Counted from the stretch's first letter, positions 51,815-62,646 are shown. The stretch: 64,000 nucleotides of DNA from Beutenbergia cavernae DSM 12333 (GCF_000023105.1 NC_012669.1:1178001-1242000), one strand, 5' to 3'. Program-made: numbers and translations. Notes: generated by a model not told the origin, from the letters alone.

Positions 51815-52846
51815 ATGACTGCGACCGAGCTCCGGGTCCCGTCCTCGTCGAGCGCCGAGCCGACAACATGGCGTCGTCTGACGGCGCTCGTCGTAACCGT
51901 CGCCGCGCTGGCCGGCATCCTCGTGACCGCATTCGCGTGGCCGGCCGTCAACGCCGAGCCCCGTGACGTCCCGATCGGCCTCGCCGCCCCGCCGGAAGCC
52001 GCCGGCGCGATCACTGCCGCGCTGGAACAGGCGCAGCCAGGCGCCTTCGACGTCCGTGAGGTGGCTGACGAGCAGGCGGCTCGTGCCGCCGTCTCCAGCC
52101 GCGAGCTGCTGGGAGCGATCGTCGTCGGCCCCGAGGGCGGCACCGTGCTCACCGCCCCGGCGGCCGGAGCGCCGATCGCCCAGGCGCTCGACGCCGTCGC
52201 CGTCGCCCTCTCGCGCGCGTTCGCCCAGCAGCAGGGGACCGCGCCCGCCGAGCCGTTCTTCACCGTCGAGGCCGTGGTGCCGCTCGCGCCGGGCGACCCT
52301 CGGGGCGCGGGCTTCTCGAGCTCCGTGCTTCCGGTCGTGCTCGTCTCGCTGGCGGTCGGGATCCTCGGCGCCCTCGCGATCGGCGGCACCGTACGTCGCC
52401 TGCTCTTCGTCGGCGCGGCAGCGGTGGGTGCGGCGCTCGTGGTTGCCCTCGTCGCCGACTCGTGGCTCGGCGTGCTCGACGGCGGATGGTGGGCTCAGGC
52501 CGCCGTCGTCGCCCTCGCGATCGCCGCCGCGGGAGCGGGCGTCGTCGGCCTGGGTGCCGCGCTCGGCCGGGCGGGCATCGGGATCGCGGTCGCGGTCGTC
52601 ATGCTGCTCGGCAACCCGCTCTCCGGCGCGGCCGTGCCGCCCGAGCTGCTCCCCGCGGGCTGGAGCGAGCTCGGTCAGGCGCTCCCGCCGGGGGCGTTCG
52701 TCGACGCGATGAGATCGGTCGCCTACTTCGGTGGGGCGGATGCCGCGACGCCGCTCCTCGTGCTCGGCGCGTGGGTCGCCGGCGGCGTCGCGCTGGTTCT
52801 CGTCGGCGGTGCGGTCCGCGGTCGCCGCGCCCAGCGCCGCGCGTGA
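51815..52846 (+). CDS. Membrane protein of ABC-2/YhgE-like build
   Basis: 343 residues. One helix near the N-terminus (LTALVVTVAALAGILVTAFAWPAV), a soluble extracellular part (about 45-160, DVPIGLAAPPEAAGAITAALEQAQPGAFDVREVADEQAARAAV), then five or six helices (from SSSVLPVVLVSLAVGILGALAIGG). The order resembles YhgE/Pip or ABC-2 permeases in which the soluble part follows helix 1. It may export a compound sensed by the divergent TetR protein; no ATPase lies nearby. GGGAGATG precedes the ATG. Confidence 0.72.
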   Translation: MTATELRVPSSSSAEPTTWRRLTALVVTVAALAGILVTAFAWPAVNAEPRDVPIGLAAPPEAAGAITAALEQAQPGAFDVREVADEQAARAAVSSRELLGAIVVGPEGGTVLTAPAAGAPIAQALDAVAVALSRAFAQQQGTAPAEPFFTVEAVVPLAPGDPRGAGFSSSVLPVVLVSLAVGILGALAIGGTVRRLLFVGAAAVGAALVVALVADSWLGVLDGGWWAQAAVVALAIAAAGAGVVGLGAALGRAGIGIAVAVVMLLGNPLSGAAVPPELLPAGWSELGQALPPGAFVDAMRSVAYFGGADAATPLLVLGAWVAGGVALVLVGGAVRGRRAQRRA

Positions 52847-52873
52847 GGCGACCCGAGCTCGGCCGCGCTGCGG

Positions 52874-53491
52874 TCAGGGCGCGCCGAACGCGCCGCGGAC
52901 CATCGCCGCGGCGAGCCGTCGGACCGATGCCGGATCGACCGCCTGGGCGGGGGACGCGACGAGCGTGAACAGCGCGCCGCCGTAGAGCGTGATGAGCGTC
53001 TGCACAGCACCCGGGGTGGGTGGGAGACCGAGCTCGCCGTGGAGCGCCGTGGTGTGCGTCAGCGACGTCCCCTCGAACCCCGCGAGCGCCGCGGCCAGCG
53101 TCGGCCGGCGGCGTGCCTCCAGCTGGAGCTCGAAGACCGCGAGATAGCGCGCCCGCAACGTCGTCGCCGCGTGGAGGAGCGAGTCCGCGAGCACGTCGAC
53201 GAGCTGCTCGAGCGACATCCCGGCAGCCTCGCCCGGAGCCGGCCCGTCGGGCGGGGCGTCGTCGGCGCGGGTGGCGGCGTCCATCTCGGCGAGGTGGAGC
53301 TCGACGATCCGTTCGGCGGCGGCGACGAGGAGGGCCTCCCTGCTGGGGAAGTAGTTCGACACGGTTCCCGCGGGCACGCCCGCGACCCGCTCCACGGCCC
53401 GGTGCGTCAGACCGTGCGCCCCGTCCGAGGCCAGGAGCTCGATGGCGGCGTCCGTGAGTGCGCGGCGACGCCGGGGGTTCGTCGGTGGCAC
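52874..53491 (-). CDS. TetR-family regulator
   Basis: 205 residues. RRRALTDAAIELLASDGAHGLTHRAVERVAGVPAGTVSNYFPSREALLVAAAERI is the DNA-binding domain, of the TetR subgroup with H-R-A-V and TVSNYF. The C-terminal helices bind a ligand. Divergent from a FAD monooxygenase gene, with a perfect 14-bp palindrome in the 67-bp spacer. TAGAAT ends 6 nt before its GTG, a leaderless start. Confidence 0.93.
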   Translation of the reverse strand: MPPTNPRRRRALTDAAIELLASDGAHGLTHRAVERVAGVPAGTVSNYFPSREALLVAAAERIVELHLAEMDAATRADDAPPDGPAPGEAAGMSLEQLVDVLADSLLHAATTLRARYLAVFELQLEARRRPTLAAALAGFEGTSLTHTTALHGELGLPPTPGAVQTLITLYGGALFTLVASPAQAVDPASVRRLAAAMVRGAFGAP

Positions 53492-53519
53492 GGCGCGATT
53501 CTAGGACGACGCGCGTTGT

Positions 53520-53533
53520 ACTACGATCGTAGT
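53520..53533. promoter_or_regulatory. 14-bp TetR operator candidate
   Basis: ACTACGATCGTAGT is a perfect palindrome in the 67-bp spacer between the divergent TetR and monooxygenase genes. It lies 25 bp before the chosen monooxygenase start and 28 bp before the TetR start, a usual place for autorepression and target control. Confidence 0.65.
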
Positions 53534-53558
53534 GAACAGTTGGACGGGAGAGGTCGGG

Positions 53559-54785
53559 ATGCGCGAGCTGACAGCGACGGTCGTCGGTGGGGGAATCGCC
53601 GGACTGGCCTCCGCGACGGCCCTGGCCAGGGCGGGGTGGCGGACGACGGTGGTGGAGCGGACGGGCTCCTTCGGCGAGGTGGGCGCCGGAGTCGCGATCC
53701 CACGCAACGGGATCGCGGCGCTGCGGTCGCTCGGTGTGGACGACGACGCCGTCGCCGCGCTCGGCCACGAGGATCTCGGCACCGGCTTCCGAGACTCCGC
53801 CGGGCGGTGGATCCTGCGCATCCCCGACGACGATCCCGCGGTGCGCTGGACGATCACCATCTGGGGCGTGCACCGCGCCCGGCTTCACGCGACGCTCCAG
53901 GCCGCCGCCCGGGCCGCAGGGGTCGAGCTCGTCACCGGTGCCACCGTCACGGCAGTGGACGCGGGCGCACCGGGTGCCGCACCAGGATCCGTGACGTGGC
54001 TGGAGGGCGCGACCGAGCGCCGTCTCGAGTCCGACCTCGTGGTGGGCGCCGACGGCATGTGGAGCGCTGTCCGAGGGGCGGTGTTCCCGCGCTCACGACC
54101 CCGGTACAGCGGCAGCACGAGCTGGCGCGCCGTCGTCCGCGACACCGCGTCCGAGGGGCGGCTCGTCGAGATGTGGGGCGCGGGCGCGGAGTTCGGCGCG
54201 ATGCGCATCAGCGAGTCCGAGCTGTACTGGTACGGCTACTTCCGGCACCCGGAGGGCGCGACCTTCGACGACGAGCTCACGGCAGCGCGTGACCGTTTCG
54301 CCGGGTGGTCGCCGTGGGCTCTCGACCTCATCGAGGCGACCGATCCGGACCGTCTCCTCCGCCACGACGTGTACCACCTGCCCGGCGGACTGCCGAGCTA
54401 TCAGCGAGGCCGGGTGGTCATGGTCGGCGACGCCGCGCACGCCGCGCTTCCCACGATGGGTCAGGGCGCCGCGAGCGCGCTCGAGGACGGCGCCTCGCTG
54501 GGCCCGCTCGTGGGCTCGGCCGTCGTCGCGGGGCGAGACCTGTCCGGCGCCCTCGCCGCCTTCGACGCCGCACGTCGGCCCCGGTGCCGGGCGATCGCAC
54601 GGAACGCCAGGCTCATGGCCCGGTTCGGCGCGGATCTCGGGGGAGGCTGGCGCCAGCCTGTGCGCAACTCACTGCTGCGGCTCGCGCCGGGTGCCGGCGT
54701 CGCCCGCGCGGGGGGCTCGATCGTCCGGTGGGTGCCGCCGACGGCCCCGAACGCGTCGGGCGAGACCGTGCCCGGCGCGGCCTAG
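53559..54785 (+). CDS. FAD-dependent monooxygenase (PHBH/UbiH-type)
   Basis: 408 residues. TATVVGGGIAGLASATALARAGWRTTVVER binds FAD, LVVGADGMWSAVR is the D-G motif, and RVVMVGDAAHAALPTMGQGAASALEDGASLG the second FAD motif. Such enzymes hydroxylate aromatic or polycyclic compounds using NAD(P)H and O2. The neighbouring TetR protein suggests induction by the substrate. The ATG at 53559 has GGGAGAGG upstream; a GTG at 53532 would overlap the operator and is less likely. The end overlaps the carbonic anhydrase gene by 4 nt. Confidence 0.9.
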   Translation: MRELTATVVGGGIAGLASATALARAGWRTTVVERTGSFGEVGAGVAIPRNGIAALRSLGVDDDAVAALGHEDLGTGFRDSAGRWILRIPDDDPAVRWTITIWGVHRARLHATLQAAARAAGVELVTGATVTAVDAGAPGAAPGSVTWLEGATERRLESDLVVGADGMWSAVRGAVFPRSRPRYSGSTSWRAVVRDTASEGRLVEMWGAGAEFGAMRISESELYWYGYFRHPEGATFDDELTAARDRFAGWSPWALDLIEATDPDRLLRHDVYHLPGGLPSYQRGRVVMVGDAAHAALPTMGQGAASALEDGASLGPLVGSAVVAGRDLSGALAAFDAARRPRCRAIARNARLMARFGADLGGGWRQPVRNSLLRLAPGAGVARAGGSIVRWVPPTAPNASGETVPGAA

Positions 54786-55492
54786 CTGGCGGAGATCGGC
54801 GGTTCGACCTCGGCCCCGACGTCCCCGGCGGCCGCGACGAGCTTGGCTCGCCCGTCCGCGAGCGCGTACTCGACGCCGACGATCGCGCACCGGCCCTCGG
54901 CGATCGCCCGGGAGAGGCGTTCCGAGTAGGCCTGCAGCGTGCGGGTCGTGTTCGTGACGTGCTCGCGCAGCACGAGCTCGGGCGGCGGCAGCGTGACGGT
55001 GCGTCCGTCCGGGCCCTCCTCCGCGCGCGTGGCCGCGAGCGACGTCGGGGTCACGATGCTCGGGATCACGCGGTCGACGATGGCGCGCACGAAGCCGGTC
55101 GGCAGCTCGCCGGTGACGAGCGCGTCGACGGCCGCCTGGATCGCGCCGCAGTAGTCGTGGCCGAGGACGACGACGAGCGGTGCGTGGAGCACGTCGACGC
55201 CGTACTCGATGGAGCCGATGACCGTGGTGTCGACGACGTGCCCGGCGGTACGGACGACGAACGCGTCGCCAAGGCCTTGGTCGAAGATGATCTCGGCGGC
55301 GAGCCGCGAGTCCGAGCAGCCGAAGATCACCGCGAACGGGTGCTGCTCCCGGGAGAGCTTGGCGCGCAGCTCGACGCCCTGGGAGGGGTGCTCCGGGCGG
55401 CCCGCGACGAAGCGCTCGTTGCCGGCGCGCAGCGCCTCCCACGCCTCAGCAGGGGTGGTCGGGCGGCGGGGCGAATCGTTCGGCGTGGTCAC
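54782..55492 (-). CDS. can: Beta-carbonic anhydrase
   Basis: 236 residues. Zinc ligands: Cys in VIFGCSDSRLAAE, and His and Cys in VLGHDYCGAIQAAV; the Asp-Arg dyad is in C-S-D-S-R. A long insert (VIPSIVTPTSLAATRAEEGPDGRTVTLPPP) follows, as in actinobacterial homologues. It interconverts CO2 and bicarbonate in the cytosol. GAAGAT ends 6 nt before its GTG start. Confidence 0.95.
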   Translation of the reverse strand: MTTPNDSPRRPTTPAEAWEALRAGNERFVAGRPEHPSQGVELRAKLSREQHPFAVIFGCSDSRLAAEIIFDQGLGDAFVVRTAGHVVDTTVIGSIEYGVDVLHAPLVVVLGHDYCGAIQAAVDALVTGELPTGFVRAIVDRVIPSIVTPTSLAATRAEEGPDGRTVTLPPPELVLREHVTNTTRTLQAYSERLSRAIAEGRCAIVGVEYALADGRAKLVAAAGDVGAEVEPPISAS

Positions 55493-55612
55493 GAAGGCAT
55501 CTTCGCACCACTCGTCCAGGGAGCCGCGCGGCCGGTTGCTCGCCGAGATGCGTACGCCCGGGGCCGGGTGTTCAGTGGGGGGTCATCGCCGACGACGACG
55601 GGAGTGGGGGAC

Positions 55613-56902
55613 GTGCACCGACGCCGCATCGCCGCGCTGCTGGGGCTCGCGTTGGTCGCGCCGCTCGCCGCGTGCGCGTCCGGGCCGGAGGGGCCGCCGA
55701 CGCTGACGTGGTACATCAACCCGGACAACGGTGGGCAGGTCGAGATCGCCGCGCGCTGCACGGAGGAGGCCGACGGCGCCTACCGGATCACCACCTCGCT
55801 CCTGCCGCGCGATGCGGCGTCGCAGCGGGAGCAGCTCGCGCGCCGACTCGCCGCGCACGACTCGTCCATCGACATCATGAGCCTCGACCCGCCGTTCATC
55901 CCGGAGCTCGCCGAGCCCGGGTTCCTTGCCGCCGTGCCGGGCGACATCGCGGACGACGTCGGCTCCGGGGACGTCGTGCAGGGGGCGATCGACTCCTCGA
56001 CGTGGCGTGACGAGCTCGTCGCCGTCCCGTTCTGGGCCAACACGCAGCTGCTCTGGTACCGCAAGTCGGTGGTGGAGGCAGCGGGTCTCGACATGAGCGC
56101 GCCGGTCACGTGGGACCAGGTCATCGACGTCGCGCAGGAGCAGGATCTCCTGCTCGGCGTCCAGGGGGCGAAGGCCGAGTCGCTCACGGTCTGGATCAAC
56201 GCCCTCGTCGCGTCCGCGGGCGGGCAGATCATCACCAACCCCGAGGCCCCTGCCGACGAGGTGGAGCTGGGGCTCGAGTCGGACGCCGGCCGGGAGGCGG
56301 CGCGGATCATCGGCACGATCGGTTCCGAGGGCCTCGGCGGCCCGGGTCTGCCCACGGCCGACGAGAACGCCTCCATGGCGCTCTTCCAGTCCGACCGTGG
56401 CTCGTTCATGGTGAACTGGCCGTTCGTGTGGTCGGCCACGAACGCCGCCGCGGACGAGGGCGCCGTGCCGGCGGACCTGCCGGACGACATCGGCTGGGCG
56501 ATCTACCCGCGGGTCGTCGAGGACCAGGACGCCGCACCGCCGGTCGGCGGGATCAACCTCGGCGTCGGCGCGTTCAGCGAGCACGTCGACCTGGCGTACG
56601 ACGCCGTCCAGTGCATCGTCTCGCCGGAGAACCAGTCGGCCTACTTCGCGACCAACGGGAACCCGCCGTCGAGCATCGAGGCGTACGACGACGCAGAGGT
56701 CCAGGAGGCGTACCCGATGGCGGACGTCATCCGCGACTCCCTCGACCAGGGCGCGCCCCGGCCGCAGACGCCGTACTACAACGAGGTCTCCAGCGGCCTT
56801 CAGGAGACGTGGCACCCGCCGTCGTCGGTCAACCCCGACACCACCCCGGCCAGGTCCACGGAGCTCATCACGGACGTGCTGCGAGGGGAGCGACTCCTGT
56901 GA
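55613..56902 (+). CDS. Sugar ABC transporter substrate-binding lipoprotein
   Basis: 429 residues. A lipoprotein signal ends at Cys21 (ALVAPLAAC), so it is anchored outside. The extracellular solute-binding (family 1) pattern is present: TLTWYINPDNGGQVEIAARCTEEADG at the start, VPFWANTQLLWYRKSVVEAAGLDMSAPVTWDQV, GSFMVNWPFVWSATNAAADEG, and PVGGINLGVGAFSEHVDLAYDAVQCI near the end. It delivers a sugar or oligosaccharide to the two permeases. The GTG at 55613 has GGGGG upstream. First gene of a four-gene operon. Confidence 0.93.
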   Translation: MHRRRIAALLGLALVAPLAACASGPEGPPTLTWYINPDNGGQVEIAARCTEEADGAYRITTSLLPRDAASQREQLARRLAAHDSSIDIMSLDPPFIPELAEPGFLAAVPGDIADDVGSGDVVQGAIDSSTWRDELVAVPFWANTQLLWYRKSVVEAAGLDMSAPVTWDQVIDVAQEQDLLLGVQGAKAESLTVWINALVASAGGQIITNPEAPADEVELGLESDAGREAARIIGTIGSEGLGGPGLPTADENASMALFQSDRGSFMVNWPFVWSATNAAADEGAVPADLPDDIGWAIYPRVVEDQDAAPPVGGINLGVGAFSEHVDLAYDAVQCIVSPENQSAYFATNGNPPSSIEAYDDAEVQEAYPMADVIRDSLDQGAPRPQTPYYNEVSSGLQETWHPPSSVNPDTTPARSTELITDVLRGERLL

Positions 56903-57846
56903 CGGCGACGAGCTCGACCCGGTCCGCCCGCCGCCGGGCGCCCGCCCGGAGCGCCCGCGCTCGCGACGAGGCTCGCCTGGGCTGGCTGCTCGCCGGCCCG
57001 GCGTTCGTCGTCATGCTGGCCGTGACCGCCTACCCGATCCTGCAGGCCGTCTACGAGTCCCTGTTCAACAACCGGCTGACCGCACCCGACGACCGCGCGT
57101 TCGTGGGGCTGAAGAACTACGGCGTCGTGCTGACCGATCCGGTGTTCTGGCGCAGCCTCTGGGTGACGACGTTCATCATGCTCGTCACCGTGCTCATCGA
57201 GCTCGTGCTCGGCTTCGCGCTCGCCCTGGTCATGCACCGCGCCCTCACCCGGCTGCGGGGGCTGCTGCGCACGGCGATCCTCGTGCCGTACGGCATCATC
57301 ACCGTGGTCTCGGCGTTCGCGTGGTTCTACGCGTTCGACATCACGTCCGGCTACGTCAACACGTGGTTCGACTGGGTGCCGGGAGTCGGCCCCGATCTCA
57401 ACTGGTTCGCGAGCCAGGGCACGAGCCTCTTCGTCATCATCGCCTCCGAGGTGTGGAAGACGACGCCGTTCATCTCGTTGCTCCTGCTCGCGGGCCTCGC
57501 GCAGGTGCCGGGCGATCTCGAGGAGGCCGCCCGGGTGGACGGCGCCACGCCCTGGCAGGTGTTCGCGCGCGTCATCGTGCCGAACATGAAGGCGGCGATC
57601 ATGGTCGCGGTGCTCTTCCGGGCGCTCGACGCGTTCCGGATCTTCGACAACGTCTTCATCATGACGAACGGCGCCAACGGCACCGAGGTGCTGTCGCTCC
57701 TCGCGTACCGGCAGTCGATCAGCCGGCTGGAGATCGGGCTGGGGTCGACGATCTCGGTCTTGCTGTTCCTGTGCGTCATCCTCATCTGCTTCGTCGCCAT
57801 CAGGCTCTTCCGGGTCGACCTGGCGAGCGCGCGAGGGGAGAAGTGA
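56899..57846 (+). CDS. Sugar ABC transporter permease (MalF/UgpA type)
   Basis: 315 residues. Six membrane helices with the ATPase-contact EAA loop (LEEAARVDGATPWQVFARVIVPNMKAAI). Its GTG overlaps the stop of the binding-protein gene (GTGA). The N-terminus is Arg/Ala-rich (SARRRAPARSARARDEA), as usual before the first helix of these permeases. Confidence 0.94.
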   Translation: MTATSSTRSARRRAPARSARARDEARLGWLLAGPAFVVMLAVTAYPILQAVYESLFNNRLTAPDDRAFVGLKNYGVVLTDPVFWRSLWVTTFIMLVTVLIELVLGFALALVMHRALTRLRGLLRTAILVPYGIITVVSAFAWFYAFDITSGYVNTWFDWVPGVGPDLNWFASQGTSLFVIIASEVWKTTPFISLLLLAGLAQVPGDLEEAARVDGATPWQVFARVIVPNMKAAIMVAVLFRALDAFRIFDNVFIMTNGANGTEVLSLLAYRQSISRLEIGLGSTISVLLFLCVILICFVAIRLFRVDLASARGEK

Positions 57847-58688
57847 TGGGCGTGCTCAGCAAGCGCCAGCGCGTGTGGTGGACGGTGATCACCGTCCTCG
57901 TCCTGCTGTACGCGCTGTTCCCCGTCGCGTCGATCGCCGCGACGTCGTTCAAGAGCTCGGCCGAGCTCAACTCCGGCCAGATGCTCCCGAGCAGCCCGAC
58001 GCTCGCGAACTACGAGCAGATCCTTGTGGGGTCCGCACAGGAGCTGTTCCTCTCCGCCCTGCGCAACTCCATCGGCATCTCCCTCATCTCGACGGTGATC
58101 GCCGTCGTCCTCGCGACGCTCGCGGCCTACGCGATCGCCCGGCTCGACTTCCCGGGCAAACGCCTCATCCTGACGACGGCGCTCGGCGTCTCGATCTTCC
58201 CGGTGATCTCGATCGTCACGCCGCTGTTCAACCTGTGGCGCACGATCGGCCTCTACGACACCTGGCCCGGCCTGATCATCCCGTACCTCTCGCTCACGCT
58301 GCCGATCTCGATCTGGACGCTGGCCGCGTTCTTCCGGCAGATCCCCTGGGAGCTGGAGCAGGCCGCCCAGGTGGACGGCGCGACGCCGTTCCAGGCGTTC
58401 CGGAAGGCGATCGTGCCGCTCGCCGCGCCTGGGGTGTTCACGACGGCGCTCATCGCGTTCTTCATCGCCTGGAACGACTTCGTCTACGGCATCTCGCTGA
58501 CCTCGACGTCGGCGGCGCGGCCGGTGCCCGCCGCCCTCGCGTTCTTCACCGGTGCCTCGCAGTTCGAGGAGCCGGCCGGCGCGATCTCGGCCGCCGCCGT
58601 CATCGTGACGATCCCGGTCGTCGTCCTCGTCCTGCTCTTCCAACGTCAGATCGTCTCGGGCCTCACCCAGGGCGCCGTCAAGGGTTGA
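57846..58688 (+). CDS. Sugar ABC transporter permease (MalG/UgpE type)
   Basis: 280 residues. Six helices with the EAA loop ELEQAAQVDGATPFQAFRKAIVPLAAPGV and the MalG-type N-terminus (WWTVITVLVLLYALFPVASIAATSFKSSAEL). It shares one base with the preceding gene (TGATG), so the pair is translated together. Partner of the MalF-like permease. Confidence 0.94.
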   Translation: MGVLSKRQRVWWTVITVLVLLYALFPVASIAATSFKSSAELNSGQMLPSSPTLANYEQILVGSAQELFLSALRNSIGISLISTVIAVVLATLAAYAIARLDFPGKRLILTTALGVSIFPVISIVTPLFNLWRTIGLYDTWPGLIIPYLSLTLPISIWTLAAFFRQIPWELEQAAQVDGATPFQAFRKAIVPLAAPGVFTTALIAFFIAWNDFVYGISLTSTSAARPVPAALAFFTGASQFEEPAGAISAAAVIVTIPVVVLVLLFQRQIVSGLTQGAVKG

Positions 58689-58706
58689 CCCCCGCCAAGG
58701 AGCACC

Positions 58707-59972
<1,266 letters not shown>

Positions 59973-60006
59973 GGCCACCCCTCGCGGAGCTCCGGGCGCG
60001 GGCGCG

Positions 60007-60918
60007 TCAGGCGAGCTCGGGGCGGGTGGGCGGGTCCGCCCCCGGGCGCGACACGGTGATCGCGGCGATCCGCGCGGCGGCGTCGAGCAGGACGCGTAGC
60101 GCCGAGGGTTCGAGCGCCGCGAGGCCGGGTCGGTGCTGCGCACCCAGCAGGCCTGCGGACCAGAGCCCGTCGATGAGGCCGCCCATGAACGAGTCGCCGG
60201 CGCCCACGGTGTCCGCCACGGTGACCGTGGGTGCGGGCGCCTCGGCCTCGCCTCCGTCGGCGGCGACGGCGAAGGACCCCGCGGCGCCCAGCGTGACGAC
60301 GACGACGCCGGGGCCGCGAGCCGCCCAGTCGCGCGCGACCTCACGAGGATCGCTGCCCGGGTAGAGGAAGGCCAGGTCCTCGTCGGAGAACTTGACGACG
60401 TCCGACGCCGCGACGAGCGCCTCGATCCGCGGGCGGACGCCGTCGGCCTCGCCCATGATCGAGGGCCGCAGGTTCGGGTCGTACGTGATCGTCGCGCGGT
60501 CCCGAGCCGCGGCGACGACGCCGTCGACGCGCTGGGCGCCCGGCGCGAGCGTCGCCCCGATCGAACCGACGTGCACGGCCACGACGTCGTCGGCGATCTC
60601 GACCTCCGGGTAGTCCACGGTGAGGTCGAAGGTGTAGCTGGCGGCGCCGTCGTCGCCGATCGTCGCGAGGGCCGTCGAGGTCCGCTCGGCGCCGATGGAG
60701 CCCGCGGCGATCCGGACGCCCGACGCCGCGAGGTGCGCCCGCACCAGCTCACCGTTCTCGTCGGCGCCCAGCCACGTCACGAGCTCGACGTCGCGGCCGA
60801 GCCGGGCGAGCCCGAGCGCGACGTTGGCGGGCGAGCCGCCCGGGTGGGAGCGCGCGGGTTCGCCGGCGCGTTCGACGATGTCGACAAGGGCCTCGCCGAC
60901 CACGAGCACCGTGCTCAT
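60007..60918 (-). CDS. PfkB-family carbohydrate kinase (fructokinase-like)
   Basis: 303 residues. VVGEALVDIVERAG and GGSPANVALGLARLGRDVELVTWLGADENG form the N-terminal sugar site; DTVGAGDSFMGGLIDGLW contains the catalytic Asp and anion hole (G-A-G-D). A fructose or other ketose substrate is likely from overall type. It converges on the importer operon, 34 bp from its ATPase gene, so it may act on the imported sugar, though it is transcribed the other way. CAGGAT lies 8 nt before the ATG. Confidence 0.92.
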   Translation of the reverse strand: MSTVLVVGEALVDIVERAGEPARSHPGGSPANVALGLARLGRDVELVTWLGADENGELVRAHLAASGVRIAAGSIGAERTSTALATIGDDGAASYTFDLTVDYPEVEIADDVVAVHVGSIGATLAPGAQRVDGVVAAARDRATITYDPNLRPSIMGEADGVRPRIEALVAASDVVKFSDEDLAFLYPGSDPREVARDWAARGPGVVVVTLGAAGSFAVAADGGEAEAPAPTVTVADTVGAGDSFMGGLIDGLWSAGLLGAQHRPGLAALEPSALRVLLDAAARIAAITVSRPGADPPTRPELA

Positions 60919-60982
60919 CGGTCGCGATCCTGCGCTCGCCGGGGCTCTCTTCGGGGTCCGCCCTCCGTGCTCATCGGTCGCG
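60909..60982. repeat. 18-bp direct repeat flanking the kinase-xseB junction
   Basis: CCGTGCTCATCGGTCGCG occurs at 60909-60926 and 60965-60982. The first copy covers the kinase start codon, the second the xseB stop. A short local duplication is the simplest origin. It may have placed a second GTGCTCAT next to the spacer. Confidence 0.75.
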
Positions 60983-61231
60983 CTCCGCCGGCGCAGGCGC
61001 CTCGGTGGCGCCGCCCGATGCCGGGGACACCCGGGCGAGGCGGTCCCGAGCGCCGTCGAGCCACTCCTGGCAGCGGGCGGCCAGGGCCTCGCCCCGCTCC
61101 CAGAGGGCCAGCGAGTCCTCGAGGGTGGCGGCGCCCTGCTCGAGGCGCTGGACGACGTCGACGAGCTCCGCGCGCGCCTGCTCGTAGGAGAGGGTCGCGG
61201 GATCGGGTCGGGCGGGTGGTTCCTGGCTCAC
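60971..61231 (-). CDS. xseB: Exodeoxyribonuclease VII small subunit
   Basis: 86 residues. [55 protein letters not shown] is the full XseB helical hairpin; the L-E-x-G-x-x-x-L-E-x-S-L-x-x-W-x-x-G-E pattern is diagnostic. It binds the large subunit, encoded just upstream (51 nt gap). The C-terminal 20 residues are a disordered Ala/Glu/Pro tail. Probably co-transcribed with xseA. Confidence 0.95.
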   Translation of the reverse strand: MSQEPPARPDPATLSYEQARAELVDVVQRLEQGAATLEDSLALWERGEALAARCQEWLDGARDRLARVSPASGGATEAPAPAERDR

Positions 61232-61282
61232 CTGCGCAAGTGAACCAGACGACGGCGACAGCGCCGACGTGGCCCCACGCCG

Positions 61283-62581
61283 TCATCTCACGACGACGCC
61301 GAAGGTCCCGCCAGCCACGAGGGCCTCGAGCTCCTGGGCGGCGGTCACGTCGGCCGGGTCACGCACCACGGTGCCCTCGTCCGACCGCAGCACGGCGTAT
61401 CCACGGTCGAGCGTGGACTGCGGCGAGAGGGTGCGTACGGCCTGAGCGAGGCCGGCGACGTCGGCGCGAGCGTGCTCGAGACGGTGGCCGAACACCCGGC
61501 GGGCGGTGGCGAGGTCACGGTGGAGACGCTCTTCACGGGACGTCACGAGCACGAGCGGCTGGGCGAGGACGGGTCGCGTGCGCAGCGCGTCGAGCCGGTC
61601 CTGCTCGGTGCGGACGCGATGCTCGACGGCGCGCCGCATGCGAGAGCGCACCTGCGTGAGGTTCGCCCGTTCGCCGGCGACGTCCGGCACGATCCGCTTC
61701 GCGGCGTCGGTCGGCGTCGAGGCCCGGTAGTCGGCCACCAGGTCCAGCAGCGGCGTGTCGGTCTCGTGCCCGATCGCCGACACGAGAGGCGTGCGACACG
61801 CGGCGACCGCCCGCACGAGGGCCTCGTTGGAGAAGGGCAGCAGGTCCTCGACGGCGCCCCCGCCGCGGGTGACGACGATGACGTCGACGCGCGGGTCGGC
61901 GTCGAGGTCGGCGATCGCGCGCGAGACCTCGGCGACGGCGCTGACGCCCTGGACGGCGACCTCGCGGATCTCGAACTCCACGTCGGGGTAGCGGTCGCGC
62001 GCGTTGACGACGACGTCGTGCTTCGCCTTCGCCTCCCGCCCGCACACCAGGCCGATCCGATGGGGCAGGAACGGGAGCGGGCGCTTCCGGTCGGCGTCGA
62101 ACAGGCCCTCCGCCGCGAGGACCCGGCGCAGCTGCTCGATGCGGGCGAGGAGATCGCCGATGCCGACGGCACGGATGTCCCGTGCCTGCATCGTGAGCGT
62201 GCCGCGCTTGGGCCAGAAGCTGGGCTTCGCGTGGACGACGACGTGGGCGCCGGTCTCGAGCGGCGTCGCGATGGCCGCCATCAGCCGGGGCATCGCGGTC
62301 ACGCTGAGCGACATGTCGGCGTCGGTGTCCCGGAGCGTGAAGAACGACATCCCGGACCGCCGGTTCAGCTCGACGACCTGGCCCTCGATCCACACGGGCG
62401 ACATGCGGTCGACGTACTCCGAGATCTTCGAGGCGAGCACGCGGACCGGCCACGGGTGCTCCGGCGAGGTGTCGAGCGCTCGGGCGGCGAGCGGGGGGCG
62501 CTGGCCGGGCGCCGCGGCGCGGGGTGCCGCCGGGCCGGTACCGCCCTCGGCGCGCTCCGGGGTCACGGGGACGTCGGTCAT
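61283..62581 (-). CDS. xseA: Exodeoxyribonuclease VII large subunit
   Basis: 432 residues. The OB-fold N-terminal domain ([36 protein letters not shown]) binds single-stranded DNA; the catalytic core holds [68 protein letters not shown], diagnostic for XseA. A coiled-coil arm and C-terminal TLDRGYAVL strand follow. With XseB it degrades single-stranded DNA from both ends. CAGGCT ends 7 nt before the ATG, a leaderless start. Confidence 0.97.
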   Translation of the reverse strand: MTDVPVTPERAEGGTGPAAPRAAAPGQRPPLAARALDTSPEHPWPVRVLASKISEYVDRMSPVWIEGQVVELNRRSGMSFFTLRDTDADMSLSVTAMPRLMAAIATPLETGAHVVVHAKPSFWPKRGTLTMQARDIRAVGIGDLLARIEQLRRVLAAEGLFDADRKRPLPFLPHRIGLVCGREAKAKHDVVVNARDRYPDVEFEIREVAVQGVSAVAEVSRAIADLDADPRVDVIVVTRGGGAVEDLLPFSNEALVRAVAACRTPLVSAIGHETDTPLLDLVADYRASTPTDAAKRIVPDVAGERANLTQVRSRMRRAVEHRVRTEQDRLDALRTRPVLAQPLVLVTSREERLHRDLATARRVFGHRLEHARADVAGLAQAVRTLSPQSTLDRGYAVLRSDEGTVVRDPADVTAAQELEALVAGGTFGVVVR

Positions 62582-62588
62582 GGCCCCC

Positions 62589-62640
62589 AGCCTGCCGCAC
62601 GACGGCGACAACCGGGCGGGCCAGTACCGCCACGTACGAT
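62589..62640. promoter_or_regulatory. Divergent leaderless promoters of xseA and ispH
   Basis: CAGGCT (minus strand, 62589-62594) ends 7 nt before xseA, and TACGAT (plus strand, 62635-62640) ends 6 nt before ispH. The 65-bp spacer leaves no room for long leaders. Confidence 0.55.
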
Positions 62641-62646
62641 GAACGG

